Part shown: positions 1-12,206 of the stretch, piece after piece
Position numbering within the stretch: the stretch's first letter is position 1
How the letters are laid out: every line of letters begins with the position of its first letter
Assembly (NCBI GenBank): GCA_905250125.1
Contig: CAJNOL010000197.1
Span: 1-64,000, forward strand
Direction: 5' to 3'
Length of the DNA stretch: 64,000 bases
Source: Rotaria sordida
Lineage: Eukaryota; Rotifera; Eurotatoria; Philodinida; Philodinidae
The notes under the pieces: generated by a model
Told to the model about the DNA's origin: nothing
Seen by the model: the letters and a program-made list of their open reading frames with translations, nothing else
Database searches by the model: none
Position numbers and translations under genes: made by a program

Positions 1-139
1 TCTCTTTTCTATCGATGGATGCGAGATCATAAAATTATGAAAGAAAACTTGATTAGAGCAAGGCATTCACTGAAGAAAATTTCAAGGCGCATGGTTAAAA
101 TTCACCCAAAATATTAATCACTTTTCAACAGTTTCCATC

Positions 140-400
140 AACTCTCACGTGAAGATTACACAAAGAATACTTCATAAATCAGGTAAACTAAAACCACTTG
201 ACATGGAATTTTATATTGGTAATAGAGACAGCGCTGAGCTGTCCAAACGTCATAAGATTTGTTTCCTATGTTGAGATATTCTCATCCGAAAAAAAAATTT
301 ACATTGACCTTCTAGCTCCTCTGCATTAAGATCGATTAGAATTCAACATGCTCTAGGTATGGTCAAATTATGTGAGTAAAATATTAAAGCTGAGGTACTT
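140..400. repeat. Dispersed repeat family A, copy 1 (intron of Rab27)
   Basis: About 260 bp here closely resemble 6360-6640 in the same orientation. Shared blocks include cataagatttgtttcctatg, ttgaccttctagctcct and tcaacatgctct. A shorter related piece, sharing the 'aatacttcataaaataggcaaactaaaac' part, lies at 26195-26265. No coding capacity is visible. All three copies are intronic. The copies are diverged, so this is an old repeat of unknown class. Confidence 0.7.
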
Positions 401-509
401 TTTACCTCGTAGCGAGACTTTTTTTTGTGACTACTTTATATGTGTTTAAAAATTTCATTCTATCTAAAAAGAAAGAATTTCATTTTCAACTTTTCTTTTT
501 GAATTTTAG

Positions 510-975
510 GGATACTGCTGGTCAAGAACGTTTTCGTTCTCTAACATCAGCATTTTTTCGTGAAGCTGTTGGATTTTTACTAGTATTTGATTTAACAAAT
601 GAAACATCATTTATTAATGTACGTAACTGGATAAGTGAAATACAAACTCATGCTTATTCAGAAAATGTTGATATAGTACTTGTTGGTAATAAATGTGATT
701 TAGAAAATGAACGTATTATTTCAAAAAATCGTGCGCAAGATTTTGCTAAAGAATATAATATAAATTATATTGAAACAAGTGCATTAAAAAATATCAATGT
801 AGTAGAAGCAATTAAATTATTACTTGATTCAGTTATGGATCGTTTTGAACACGATAAAAATTTATCTAAACCAAATCAAAATAAAATAAAATCTTTAAAT
901 GAAATAATAGATAAGCAAGGTTTAGAAAACAGTTTTGGAAAAAGACCAAAAACATCTTATTGTTGTTTGTATTAA
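510..975 (+). CDS. RAB27: Rab27-type small GTPase, 3'-terminal coding exon (partial)
   Basis: This exon encodes the C-terminal two thirds of a Rab GTPase that controls docking of secretory vesicles. An acceptor (ttttag) ends at 509, and the exon opens with the last base of the Trp codon of the switch II motif WDTAGQE. Visible motifs are DTAGQERFRSLTSAFFR (switch II), the guanine-specificity motif GNKCD, and ETSAL. The stretch LTSAFFREAVGFLLVFDLTN followed by NVRNW is typical of Rab27A/B rather than other Rabs. The C-terminus is CCLY, a CCXX prenylation motif; vertebrate Rab27 proteins end in CXC. The P-loop and switch I exons lie upstream of the window. A stop at 973-975 ends the frame. The 5' flank is intronic and carries a copy of a dispersed repeat. 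Recognition of the subfamily is confident; the rest of the gene cannot be assessed. Confidence 0.9.
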
Positions 976-1089
976 AAAAAAACAAAATTAAACTATCTGA
1001 CTGAATTTTATTTGAAAATCATTAAAGTTTTGTTCATTTTTTTTTTTTGTTTCTTAAATCTATGTATTTAACAAAATATAAATTTTTAA

Positions 1090-3463
1090 TTATTTTTTTA
1101 TCTGATCAGTATTATTTAATGTATGAGCAAGATTACGTGCTAACATGACTTGTGATTGAAGTGTAAGAGAAGACTTTGATTGTTTTGAATTATTTTCATT
1201 TTCATTTTCTTTATCAATATCATTTAATAAATACTGAATTTTATCTGTAAAAATTTTATCATTTGAACGAACTTGTTCATAGATTCCATTTAAATGACTA
1301 ATTGATGTTAATTTTTGTAAAGTTTCATTCGATAATAAAAATGTTGATTGGTGATCAATAGATGTTGATAAATTTGGTAAACCTAAATATATTAAAATTT
1401 AATTTTGATATGATAAATATATATTTAAATAGATTAGATAATTCTATTGTTTCAATTGTATGTTAGTCAACACAAAAATAGATGTAACAGAGAGAGAGAG
1501 AGAGTTCGCAGTTAAATGAAAAAGCTACCGAGTGCTATAGGAAATGGATTCAATTTAGATATGAACTAAAATCAAACTATTTAAGTTCGAAATTCAAAGT
1601 CGAATTTATTAAAATTCAGCGATCATATGTGGTAAAAGTTACGCGAGGGTCCTATGATTGATGGACGACATATATAAGAAAGTGTCTCGTAGCAGTACTA
1701 AAACATTCAAAAAATCTTGGTAGTTTTACTGGGTAAATACAAGAGATGAGCAGAGTAATCTTTTTTTTTCTGTACTTTGACCGAGGAAAAATCTTTTAAC
1801 CTTGACCCTACCGTACTTTGTAGGGTAGGGTAGAGTAACCTTGCAATCTCTAGTAAACACGATTAATTTTCAATAATTAGAGGAGATTGCCTTACTCTTT
1901 GTGACAATACTAGTCGTCATCTATGTTCTCTCGTTCTTTTTATTATATGTACATTTATTCACATCTTTGTTTATTATACTTTTTCTTGTGTTTATTTCGT
2001 TTTAATCGTTACTAATCGTTTTCTTGTTAGTTGCAATCCTTCATTCATTATTATAATTTACTGTTCATTTTAATATCTGTTACTTATACTCATCTTAATA
2101 ACTCTTTCTTCATCATATATATCTTTACTTTACTATTAAATTTCTTCTTGAATCTTTTCTTCTTGTTCATCATTTAATAAAATACATCGATGAATCTTCA
2201 TTTATCTTCAATCACGTGTCACCTCATAGTAGTACCTGGAATCACATCTTGCTGCATCTCATTTCACTCTCATTTTCGAGGCCTCTGCATGTCTGATTCA
2301 ATTAAGATAATATTATAAATATAATATATAATTTATAGATACGTTCTAAAACTCCTTCCTTCTTTTGTGTCATAATTTCTTTTCCATTAATTTCATCTAT
2401 ATAGTAAAAAAAATTGTTCGTAATAAGATTTGAAAGCATATTTTATGTAATGCACACAACAAAAGAAGAAATTTCTAATCAGTATACTTCTTTTTTTGTT
2501 TTTCTAGTAGAAATACTGATCGATCAGTTATTCAACTGATTGATTAATCATATCTGTTTACTAACTAATATACATAGATTTACAAAAATTTTAAGATTCT
2601 CAACTATTATTATTTGGGATATATGTAGGTTTTCTTTTTCATTTCTGATGTTTTGTTTAAAATTGATTAATTTGCAAAGTAATAAAATATATTAACAAAC
2701 CAGTTTCAAGACGTTTAAAAAATTGATGTGTATCAACTAGAGCATTTTGAAGTTGTTTTTCAATATCAATAATTTGTTCATTTGTAAATATTGTTTCAAA
2801 TTCTGTTTCATTCATATCATTTGTTTTTTGTGCTAATAATTCTGTTCGTACTTGTCCAAAAACATCTTTTAAATCTACACTTGTTTGTTCATCATCACTA
2901 GATTGTTGTTGTTCATTATCAGCATATTCAAATATACGTGAATCAATTGAAAGATTTGTTTCATCCATAGGTAATTGTTCAAACATATTAAGTACATTAC
3001 GATTACTCCACATATCATGATGTATTGTCATTGGTGGATTACGTAAACATACAAGTAATTCACTAAGATATTCAATAAGACCTAATTGTACATTGTGACC
3101 TATAATTGGTTTATGTATATAATATGATAAAATGTCTGATAATTGATGAAGATCAATAAGTGACGATGAATTAAATATATCATCAAGACGTAAAATAAAT
3201 GAACGTGGAAACATAGCTGTTTCAAGAAAAAAATCTTTTATAAATGCAATTGAATTTGATGAACGTGTCGTATGTAAACGTTGTGCAAGATCAGAATCAA
3301 GTTCACCAAGTAACCATATAATAACTTTTAAATTTGTATTTGTTGTCATTAAAAATGTTGAAGTTGGTAAACTTGGTACATGAGGACAACCAAGTGAAAT
3401 AAGTGAACGATGAAGAACATTACGAAGTTCAACACATGGATCTGTATGTGAATAATAAGTCAT
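1090..3463 (-). CDS. Putative HAUS augmin-like complex subunit 7 (two exons)
   Basis: Exon 1 is 3463-2701 and exon 2 is 1382-1090, joined across a 1.3-kb intron (donor G|gtttgt, acceptor tttag). Phase 1 is kept, giving 351 residues with TAA at 1092-1090. The N-terminal part has an L-G-C-P motif, then LKVIIWLLGELDSDLAQRL. This recalls the L-N-C-P...RLEILEWM region of HAUS7, a subunit of augmin, which nucleates branching microtubules in the spindle. The total length matches human HAUS7 (about 368 aa). The rest is helical and acidic, with Gln/Asn-rich linkers. Exon 2 is rich in Asn, Ser and Lys. Similarity is judged by eye and is weak outside the first 100 residues, so another coiled-coil subunit family is possible. 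The gene structure itself is well supported. Confidence 0.5.
1383..2700. other. Intron of the HAUS7-like gene
   Basis: This 1.3-kb intron has no ORF of note. It contains an (AG)n run near 1490-1504. It also contains an imperfect palindrome of TACCCTA/TAGGGTA type at about 1803-1833. The remainder is T-rich low-complexity DNA. Confidence 0.6.
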
Positions 3464-5230
3464 CTATATAAATAGTTTTAAAAAAATAGATTGTATTGAA
3501 TAAGTAGATCAACATTAGATTATTTATTTATTTAAAATCTTGATTTAAGTTAAATAAATAGTGTTATTATGTGTGTAAGGTAATAAGAACAAAACTACCA
3601 GTCATTTTATGTGGGATTATCCATAATCGGCGTCCGGAAAAAGAGGGAAGGAAGGCATAGTCGGCTTCCAAGTGAATATTAGGTGAAAATTAAAAGTCAT
3701 CCTTCCATTGATTGAAATCGTGATAAATATACCGTGAGGCATGCTCTATGGCATGATGTGAAAATTTTCATTACAAATTTTAAGTAGCATAGAATAGCTG
3801 GAATCCAAAAATTAGCCTAGAAACACTAGTATCGATGAGAAAACTGATTTTTGACAAAATCAAACCACCCAGTAGATACATTCAGTCAACATCCTGATTC
3901 TGTATACCGTCTGGTACCGATCATCGAAGAAATCTATTAATTTGAATGTGTAGTTTTTGAAAAAAAAAATAAAGATTTTTTTCTAAGCTAATTTTCTGAA
4001 TGCCTAAGTTCAGTAAAACGAACGGGTTCCAATTCAAATCTACTCAAACTGTGTCCGAATATTCGATTCTCTGTCCTCTATTACCACAGCTAACATAAAC
4101 GCTCCCGAATTGTACAACAGGTTTTTCAACAATCGTTGATTTTATTACTAAACTTTTTTTAGACTTGAAAGCACTTCTATTGAAAATCAATGTTTGAAAT
4201 CAGTATGCGAAACTACTTCTGATCATATATACACTAGACATTTTCGAACCAAAACATTCTCTCGAAAACATTTGGGTAAGGATTTCCTCCTCTGATGTTT
4301 TTCGCCGAAAAATTCTTTATTCTCACGAAAGTGATTTTCTAAATAAAAGCAAGCTATTGCCGAGAGCGAAATTTAAATCTCTATCTGCCATGCAAAAAAT
4401 GCACACTGTAGGAGACCAGTTGAAACTGGACAGAGGGAAGAAAAGACTCAAACAAATACGGACGTGCAGAAGATTTTGAACTTTTTTTAAGTATTTTGAA
4501 AAAAATTTTAAACTGGACATCCGGCAGGAGGGAAGAGAGGCGAGCAGTTGCCGATAGAAAGTTCCAGAGGGAAAAATATCGAGGCTAGAAAAATATTGAG
4601 AAACAGCGATATAACCAGAGTAGGTGTAAGTGTCGGTAAAGAGAAGACGAGAATCCACATCTCTACTCCAAATCTTCGGCTATTTATGCCAAAAATAAAG
4701 AATGTTTTGTTATTTGAAATTATTGATTTTATTTCCTTTTAGGCCTTTCTACAACATACCAGACGCAGACGGTCAAAAAAAACAAAGATTTTTGATCGGA
4801 GATCTTTTATGGATTGCTCCATTGACATTAAGAAAAAGTTTTTCATACTTCTGCCTTTCTCACGTGCAAACATTTAGGAATAAAATGATTAAAGAATATT
4901 AACTACGTGATTTCCGACATATTTAGGAAAAATTTATATAACGTTCGTTGAATTCAATTGATTGATATTTCTGACGAGAAAAAAAAATAATATTATTAAA
5001 TTAATGATAATTATTTTCATATAAAATAAAAGAAACAATATAAGATTGACAGATCGTTATATATTTAAATAATTCGAAAACGGACAGAAAAAACCAAACG
5101 ATGAGCTTTATTGCTCAAAACTCTTTGAGAATACATAGATACAAAAGAAAAACAAAAAAAGAAAAATAAAATATATTATGTAATATATTAGCAAAAGGGA
5201 AAAAGAAAGAAGAGAAAAAAAAATATATAT
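3464..5230. other. Intergenic stretch between the HAUS7-like gene and the TMUB gene
   Basis: No supportable gene is seen here. Short overlapping ORFs at 4323-4902 on both strands have no recognisable domain and no splice partners. The stretch must hold the promoter of the HAUS7-like gene at its left end and the 3' UTR of the TMUB gene at its right end. Confidence 0.5.
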
Positions 5231-7586
5231 TTAATCAAGATGAACATGTTGTATTGGTGTTATAGCAATTGTTGTTGTTGGTTGTCGAATATTTAATAAT
5301 TGTCGACGTGTTGCTAAGAAAGAACCACATGTAAATATTAAAAAAATAAGTGTTATTAATACAAGAATAACAGTTGATATAGGTGAAAATAAAACACGAT
5401 ATTTAATACGTAAATACCATACAAATCCAAGAACTAATGTTAATAAAATAATAAAATGCGATGAAATATTAACAGGTGATGAATCAATAAATGTTGATGT
5501 ATCAAATCCATTTTGATTTATATGTGTTCCTGATGATATTCCATCATTTCTTTGATTTGTTGATTCATGACGTCTTGCACTTATTTGACAATGTATAGTT
5601 GTTTGATCACGAATATTATATGTACGAAGAGTTTCATGATCTTGTAATTCTCGACCTTGATATATAAATCGAATCATTTTATTATTTGATAATTCATCAG
5701 CAAAATGTAATCTAAACAAATTTCACAAAAAGATTATTTTCGAGATAGAAAAAAAAAGTTAAAGAATTTTTTTTTTTGTAGAATAACTAAGGGTGTACAG
5801 TGTTAGTGTAAATAATAAACAATGAGTCACCGATACAGGGTTCAGTTGTGTCATTGATTACACTGGTATCGGTGTTCATTGAAATAGTAACGTCCGCGTT
5901 CGTTGCAACATTGAGATGTCATCTCAATCCAAATATGCTCTTTTTTGTAACACGGTATGTTTCAATGCTTCAGAAAACGCTGATACTACTGTTGATGTGA
6001 GAACTTTTCCAACTGATCAATGGCTTTCTCATCGAATATAAGTGGATTGTGTGGGTGTGAGCCATGTTGATTTTTAATATGATCAGAAGCAATCTCCTTA
6101 GATCTTCATATGCTGGTTTTCTGGAAGAGCAAACCTGCCACTAAAAATCTTCTTTTAATCTGGCAAGATTATAGAACATATCGAGTTGCCGAGAAAATAA
6201 TAACTTTTTCTATTTCAAATCGTTTTTTTTTGTGCAGAAAATGCAACTAATTTAATTCATACAACAGGTAAATATGGTAGTGGCAAGAAGTCTTGCTACC
6301 GGATAAAAAATACATCAACTTCAATCCTTTTGCTTGATATTTTGACTACAAATAGAGCGTGGTACGTAGAGATTATCCAAAGATTACTTCATAAAACAGG
6401 CAAACTATAACTGTTTTATATGGAATTTTGTATTGATGATAGGGGCAGCGGTAAGCTGTCCGAACATCATAAGATTTGTTTCCTATGTTAAGATAATCTT
6501 ATTTGAAGAAAAAGTTTATGTTGACCTTCTAGCTCCTGCACATAAAGGGCGATCAAAGTTCAACATGCTCTGTTCGTGGTCAAACTATAAGACTAAAGGA
6601 TTAAAGTATAGGTAGTTTTTACGTGGTTGTAGAACTTTTTGCGCCGACTGTATTAACTTTACCCTCTTGAGTCGGTGATCAGTAAACTAAAACTGTACAT
6701 ATCTATGTTAATATAGTAAAAAATGTGACTATGATTAAAATCTATTCTCTGACATTCATATGATACAAAATCAACTAGGTCGGTTTTTTTTAGTTGGAGA
6801 AAAATTGAATTTACTTTAGAAGATTTCGATATATAGTGTTATTGAGTTTGATTATGAACAAATCTAATAAATAATTCATTCTGAAAATTGTTTGATCGAA
6901 CTCATTAAAATTAAAAGATCGTTTTAATTCTTACTGTTTAATTTTTGATATTGTATCATTTGGATTAGCTATTATTTCCTTTTTAGTATCGTTAAGAAAT
7001 TTAATCGTAATTCTTAATGATTGAGTTTCTTGTTCATTAGACGTTGTTTGTTGTTGATGATTTATTTCTATAGAATTTGTATGGCTACATTGTGATTGTT
7101 GTACTTCTGTAGTATTTGATTCTGTTACTAATGGTGTTTGTTCAGAATTAAATTCATCAATATCACTTGATCTAAATCATAAAAGAAAAAAACAGAAACA
7201 AAAAATGTTATGAAATCTTATATATTAATCATACTCATTATCAGAATCATGTTCTGTTTGTATTTCATTTCCAGATGATGGAAATGTAGATTGTTCATTT
7301 GATGGAGTTAATCTTGATGGTGATATTGAACTTGCTCTTTCTGATTCTTCTTCTAAAATTTAATAGGAAAAAAATCCATGAATAAATTATTATTTATTAA
7401 AAAATAGATATATATATATATATTACCATTGTTTCTACGTGTTCGTCGTTCAATAATAAATAATGTCGCAGGAAAATGAATATGATTTACACGTGTTGAA
7501 AGCCAAGCAAGGGAAACAATACCAATAAAAAGTAAAAAACCAAAAGCATATAGAAAATCATCACCAATACCTTCAATAAACGACAT
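5231..7586 (-). CDS. TMUB: Transmembrane and ubiquitin-like domain protein (TMUB1/TMUB2 type), four exons
   Basis: Exons are 7586-7427, 7352-7235, 7171-6935 and 5711-5231; splice phases (1, 2, 2) join into 331 residues. The N-terminus MSFIEGIGDD followed by a membrane segment and LAWLSTRV matches the start of vertebrate TMUB1 (MTLIEGVGDE...LAWVST). A Ser/Gln/Asn-rich linker follows. The ubiquitin-like domain begins at LRITIKFLNDTKKE and continues across the exon 3/4 junction to RFIYQGREL and IHCQIS. Two C-terminal hydrophobic segments (FIILLTLVLGFVWYL and VILVLITLIFLIF) complete the three-TM layout of the family. TMUB proteins sit in ER membranes, and the vertebrate proteins act in ER-associated degradation and receptor trafficking. 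The 1.2-kb third intron carries a dispersed repeat. The length is nearer TMUB2 (about 320 aa) than TMUB1 (about 246 aa), so I do not choose between them. Confidence 0.9.
6360..6640. repeat. Dispersed repeat family A, copy 2 (intron 3 of TMUB)
   Basis: This copy is a direct-orientation relative of the sequence at 140-400, with long shared blocks and scattered substitutions. A 60-codon ORF within it has no recognisable product. The repeat lies wholly inside intron 3 of the TMUB gene. Confidence 0.7.
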
Positions 7587-9684
7587 TTTCTATATCTATG
7601 TATATCTAAAAACAAAACAGAAAAAAATGACTCAATTTGTTTTTATAATTTACTCTATAAGTAAGATATTCTTTTGTAAATAAATAAGAAAACTAATAAC
7701 TTGTTATCATATAATAATAATTAATTTCTATATTAAATGTTTTAATATATATCATAAGGACAAGAAAGAGAATAAAAGTAATAACGTGTTTTATGGTAAA
7801 AATTGGTAACCATTTAGAAATAGTTTTCTACGTATTACTCCATCTATGAAAGATTAAAATAGATGACGTCTACGAACGCCAATATAGAAGAAAAAATGAA
7901 TTATTAATGATAAAATTTTTTTTTGTATTATATGCAAATTAATATTCTATTCATTAGTAGAATTTAATCAGATTAGAATAATCGAAAAGAATAAGCAAAT
8001 TGTTGTCTTTTATTACATTCAAATAATAAAATGTATTATGAACTTTTACAGTTATCTTTTAAACTATTTATTCGATCAAAACAAGTTCAGTTATAGAATA
8101 GTTTTTAAATCTCTGTTATTTTGATGATCTATGGAATATCTTGAAAGTTTCAGCCGAAAAGAATATTCCTTTGTCGAGATATGAAATTTTTCGATAAACT
8201 CAATTTTCATGACATTATCATTGCAATAATGAACAAAAGTTTTCACCCTAGAGGATCTCAGTCATTATAAATGCTAGAAGCTTGAAAATGACTTGGCCAA
8301 TAGTGTAGATCCGAGACATAGTTTCGCTTCAATGACTTAAGTATAAAGAGAATTATAATGGATGATACCTGTTTTTTTTTCTGCATTAAGCTTTTTAATC
8401 TAAAAAGGACTGTCTACTCAGTTTTGCATTACTTTTTACTAAATACATGATTAATTCTTGATGTTTTTTGAGTAGAACTGAAGTTCAGTCTATGGTCATT
8501 CTTTACTCAAAAGATGAGTTCCTTGAATATTGATGTTTCTGGATCCTTCGTTACATCAACACGATGATCATAGCTATGCCATTTTCTGTCAGTATATAGT
8601 TTGTTTATGAAACTTATAAGCATTAATACTCAACCGTAGAGGTAGCTTTTCTAAGAGTTTGAACTTCATTCACTGGATTAATACTACGTTTTCGTTTCAA
8701 AAGGACACCAGATAATTTTTCTTTAAATCAGCACTCACAGTAAAGTGACCACAGTGCTAGAGAGGATTGATGAACGTCAATGAAATTAGTTGCATGGATA
8801 GCTGAGATGCAACGCTGTATAATGAACCGTTAGTTGACTCGTAGAAGGCTCTTGGCAATCGAAGCAGAGCTATGTCTCTGTCTTACATCTTGACGAAGTA
8901 TGTGTACACAAATTTGCAGAGCTCTAGCATTAATAATGCCTGAGATCATGCAGGGCGGAGACATTTATTCACTATTGTATGTGACTATGGGTACTACATT
9001 ACTGTGACTTCTTATTTACTATTATTCGACAAGTGGTAATAGTTATTATTACTTATTACGCTGTATTAGTATTTACTTTGTTTTTACTATTTTGATGATA
9101 CTAGAGTTTTTATTGTTTTTTTATTAGCGAAGTATGAAAATAGTTTCTTACTATTTTATTAATAGTAACAAAATAATAAATATAATATATGAAGGTAGGT
9201 GTAGATGTGGATGTGAGTCTTCAATTCACCCACGCGTACACTCAAAAAAGAAAAAAGAGGTACCAGCATGAAAAGCTGTTAAGATGCAGATGGCGCCCTT
9301 TAATAGGTTCTTAAGAGCTTCCTGGAAATATTCAGAGACTCTATAGAATCGAGAAGAATCCTCCGAAGCTTAACAAAAATCTGCTCGAAGGAATTCTAGA
9401 AACATAAGGGATTTCGCTATTTCATCGCTTGATATTTCTTCTATCAATAATGCATAAATATAGAGATTAATCTATGTTGAGAAAATGAAATCTGACGTTG
9501 TCATAATAGCTTAACGACGAAGCGGAAATCTAATTGATGATTAGCAGTATTTCTACTATCTTATTTGCGCATTATTTTATTACTTCAAAAAGTTATTATC
9601 AGCAATGGTATCGTTAGAATCCTTATATATGACAAACGATTATTTTTTCGGAAAACTCTATATCTCGACAAGGAAATATTGTTT

Positions 9685-9960
9685 TTGGCCGAAACTTTAA
9701 GAATATTCTACTCATTATATGACCTATTCATGGGCAAAATTTTACGTTGAAATATCGGTTTTTGATTTTTTGGTAAATACTTAATTCTGGATACAAAATT
9801 CAGTAAAACAATCATAACTTAGGTTAAAAGACTCATGGAGAGAAACCTTTTTAAATTCCTGTTAGTCTCATCAAGACGTCCTTGTCTGCTAAATATGAGC
9901 TCAAACCACATGTATCAATTCGATTGATTCTCTTATAAGAGAATTTTCATAGTTAATTGA
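9685..9960. repeat. Dispersed repeat family B, copy 1
   Basis: This direct-orientation relative of 29260-29530 shares, in the same order, 'gaaactttaagaatattcta'-like, 'gtttttgatt', 'cagtaaaac', 'atgagctcaaac' and 'tgtcaattcga'-like blocks. It is diverged and non-coding. Confidence 0.6.
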
Positions 9961-10339
9961 ATTTTAAAACAAATTAGGAGGATGGACGTTTTTCAGGCAG
10001 AATTTATTTTACTCACTGATCATGTCTTTCTTTCTTCAACATAGTAGAAAATAAATTAGTGATTTCTTTTTTTTTTATTTATGTCGATTCTAATTCTGTT
10101 TCATAAAAGACATTTATTCTTATTGCTCCGGAAAATAAAAATGTTCTTTGATTTTTAATCAATTTAGACTAGAATATGTCCAACATAGGACGAGGAATCG
10201 AAGATAATAAACAGAAGAAAACATGTTCAGTGTTACTACAATGCAATTAACGAATGTAGGTTATATGGCCAATATACAAGAAAAGAAATATGGAAAACAT
10301 TTTAAGAGTTGTGTTCTAAATTCAGAATGAGATAAAACA

Positions 10340-10700
10340 TCTACATAAACCAGGAGTAAAGTTTGCTTTTCTATAAAACGATATATTAACAATCAAAAAA
10401 AAGCATATTACTAGGAAACACGATCTAAAAGGAATGTTGAAGTATAGAGATAAAAATTTGCATTTCCCACAGACTGAGACAGACGCAGATATACGATCAC
10501 AGATCATATATCAATAACGTTTCGTTATACTATATGAACTACTTTCTGATTACATTTCTGAAAGATTAAGTAAAAGAATAGTGAACAAATCTGTCCTAAA
10601 ATAGATAGAATAAAACAATCTGCCTGTGGTTAGCAACTAAAGCTACATTATGTTTCACATTATTATTCCACTGGGATTATACTAACAGCTTTTCAGCAAA
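10340..10700. repeat. Dispersed repeat family C, copy 1
   Basis: About 340 bp match 31510-31840 in the same orientation. Shared blocks include aatgttgaagt, cacagactg, atagatagaataaaacaatc and catgtttcacatt. The long shared run at 10600-10620 makes common origin clear. No ORF is conserved between the copies. Confidence 0.75.
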
Positions 10701-12206
10701 GATAATATTTCTTTTTTATGATTGTTTCGTCTGAAATATTCGAATGTAAGAAGTATTATTGACACCCTGAGCGAATGTATTACATTAGTAAAGTACTGGT
10801 AATGCAAAATTTCATTAGCATTTTCTTTTTTGTCATGGTTGGATAAAACTCATCGAGTTACTTGTAGAAATGTTAATTTTTGATATATTCGAACAATGTT
10901 TTTGCACCGAAGCTAATCGACATTTGGGAAATGCATTGACAATCACGGTACGGTTTTCAAACTCCTACTTTATATGCAAAAGTATACTACTACGTTTCTT
11001 CCATATAAACTCTGGTTTTCACTCCTATGTTTTTTCTGTGAGTAGCAACTTGAAAAAGTAAAAATATTTTGAAGCATCGAGATCTCATTAATTATCAGAT
11101 CGCATCCGAAGATGATCGTGCACCCAGACCCAAACCGATTCGACGAGTTTGTACCCGAACCTATGCTCCGAGCTAGACACGATTCCAGGATACTAGCTAT
11201 CATATGTAAAAAAAAAACTACTCGATTTGCTCAACAAGGAAACAATAGCTTTCAAAAATTATGCACAATTGTTTTTTCTTGACCATATGGCAAAATAATA
11301 AAACAAAAAGTTCTGTATAAATATTGAGATTATTTTGACCTTGATGTTTTTGGCGTACTTCAATTCTTATTCGCTTCTTTAATTCTTTTTTTTTGTAACC
11401 TGATTTTTATAAGTTTCTTTTGCAAATAAATTATTCGAATATGTAAAAAATAAAAGACAAATGTTAATCAAATTTCGAATTGTCAGTATGATATATCATA
11501 TTTGATTTAATCTTTTTCGTACAAGAGGATTAATTTGAATCGATATATATATATATATATATAAATTTAAATTCACAAAACTAATCGAATACATATGTTC
11601 TATAATATTACATTTTTCTCTTACAGTTATTTATTTCTTTTCATATATTCCATTTCAAAAATGAGGAAAACAAAAGAAAAACAACAACACAAATAAGCAA
11701 TTGTTTGTTTTCGAAAACAGAATCTATTCTCATGGCACTGCCACGATTGAGATCAAATTGAAATATTTTGAAGATCAAAAAACAAAACAAAAAAAGAAAA
11801 CAAAAACACAAAAAAGAAAAGAAAAGAAAACGAAGAACAAAAACAAAGAGAAAATGAGAGCATATCTCTAATTGAATCTTTTTCATAATTTTTTGAAAAA
11901 AAAAATATTCAATTGTTATCAAAAAAGAAAAAGAAAAATTCTTTTTTTTTATAGAAAATGTTGATCTTGCCAAATTAACTTATGTTATGTCGCGACAAAC
12001 AAAAGGAAAAGAAGATAAAATCGTATTGCAATCTACACACACGCACACACAAATATACTCACATAGAACAAATGAGAAACAAAAGAAAAACACAGAAGAT
12101 CTTGTGTCATCATCTTATGACTTCTTTTCATATAGACAAACACATACACACAAATATGACTTTAGGCGACAACGAAAAAAAAAAACTGTACAAAAAGAAA
12201 AAAGAT

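Larger units (their letters stand above)
7587..12206. other. Intergenic region, 4.6 kb, repeat-bearing
   Basis: No gene is supported. The left end must contain the TMUB promoter. The right end is the 3' flank of GATAD2, with (CA)n runs near 12035-12060 and A-rich tracts. In between lie two dispersed repeats that recur elsewhere in the window (9685-9960 and 10340-10700). The many short ORFs are low-complexity or repeat-derived. Confidence 0.5.

Noticed and set aside
1803-1833. TACCCTA/TAGGGTA palindrome considered as a telomere-like or spliced-leader feature
   Set aside because: It is only a short imperfect hairpin, not a tandem array, and no spliced-leader sequence or Sm site was seen.
4323-4902. 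Overlapping ORFs on both strands between the HAUS7-like and TMUB genes
   Set aside because: No recognisable domain, no matching splice sites or partners, and a composition typical of non-coding DNA.
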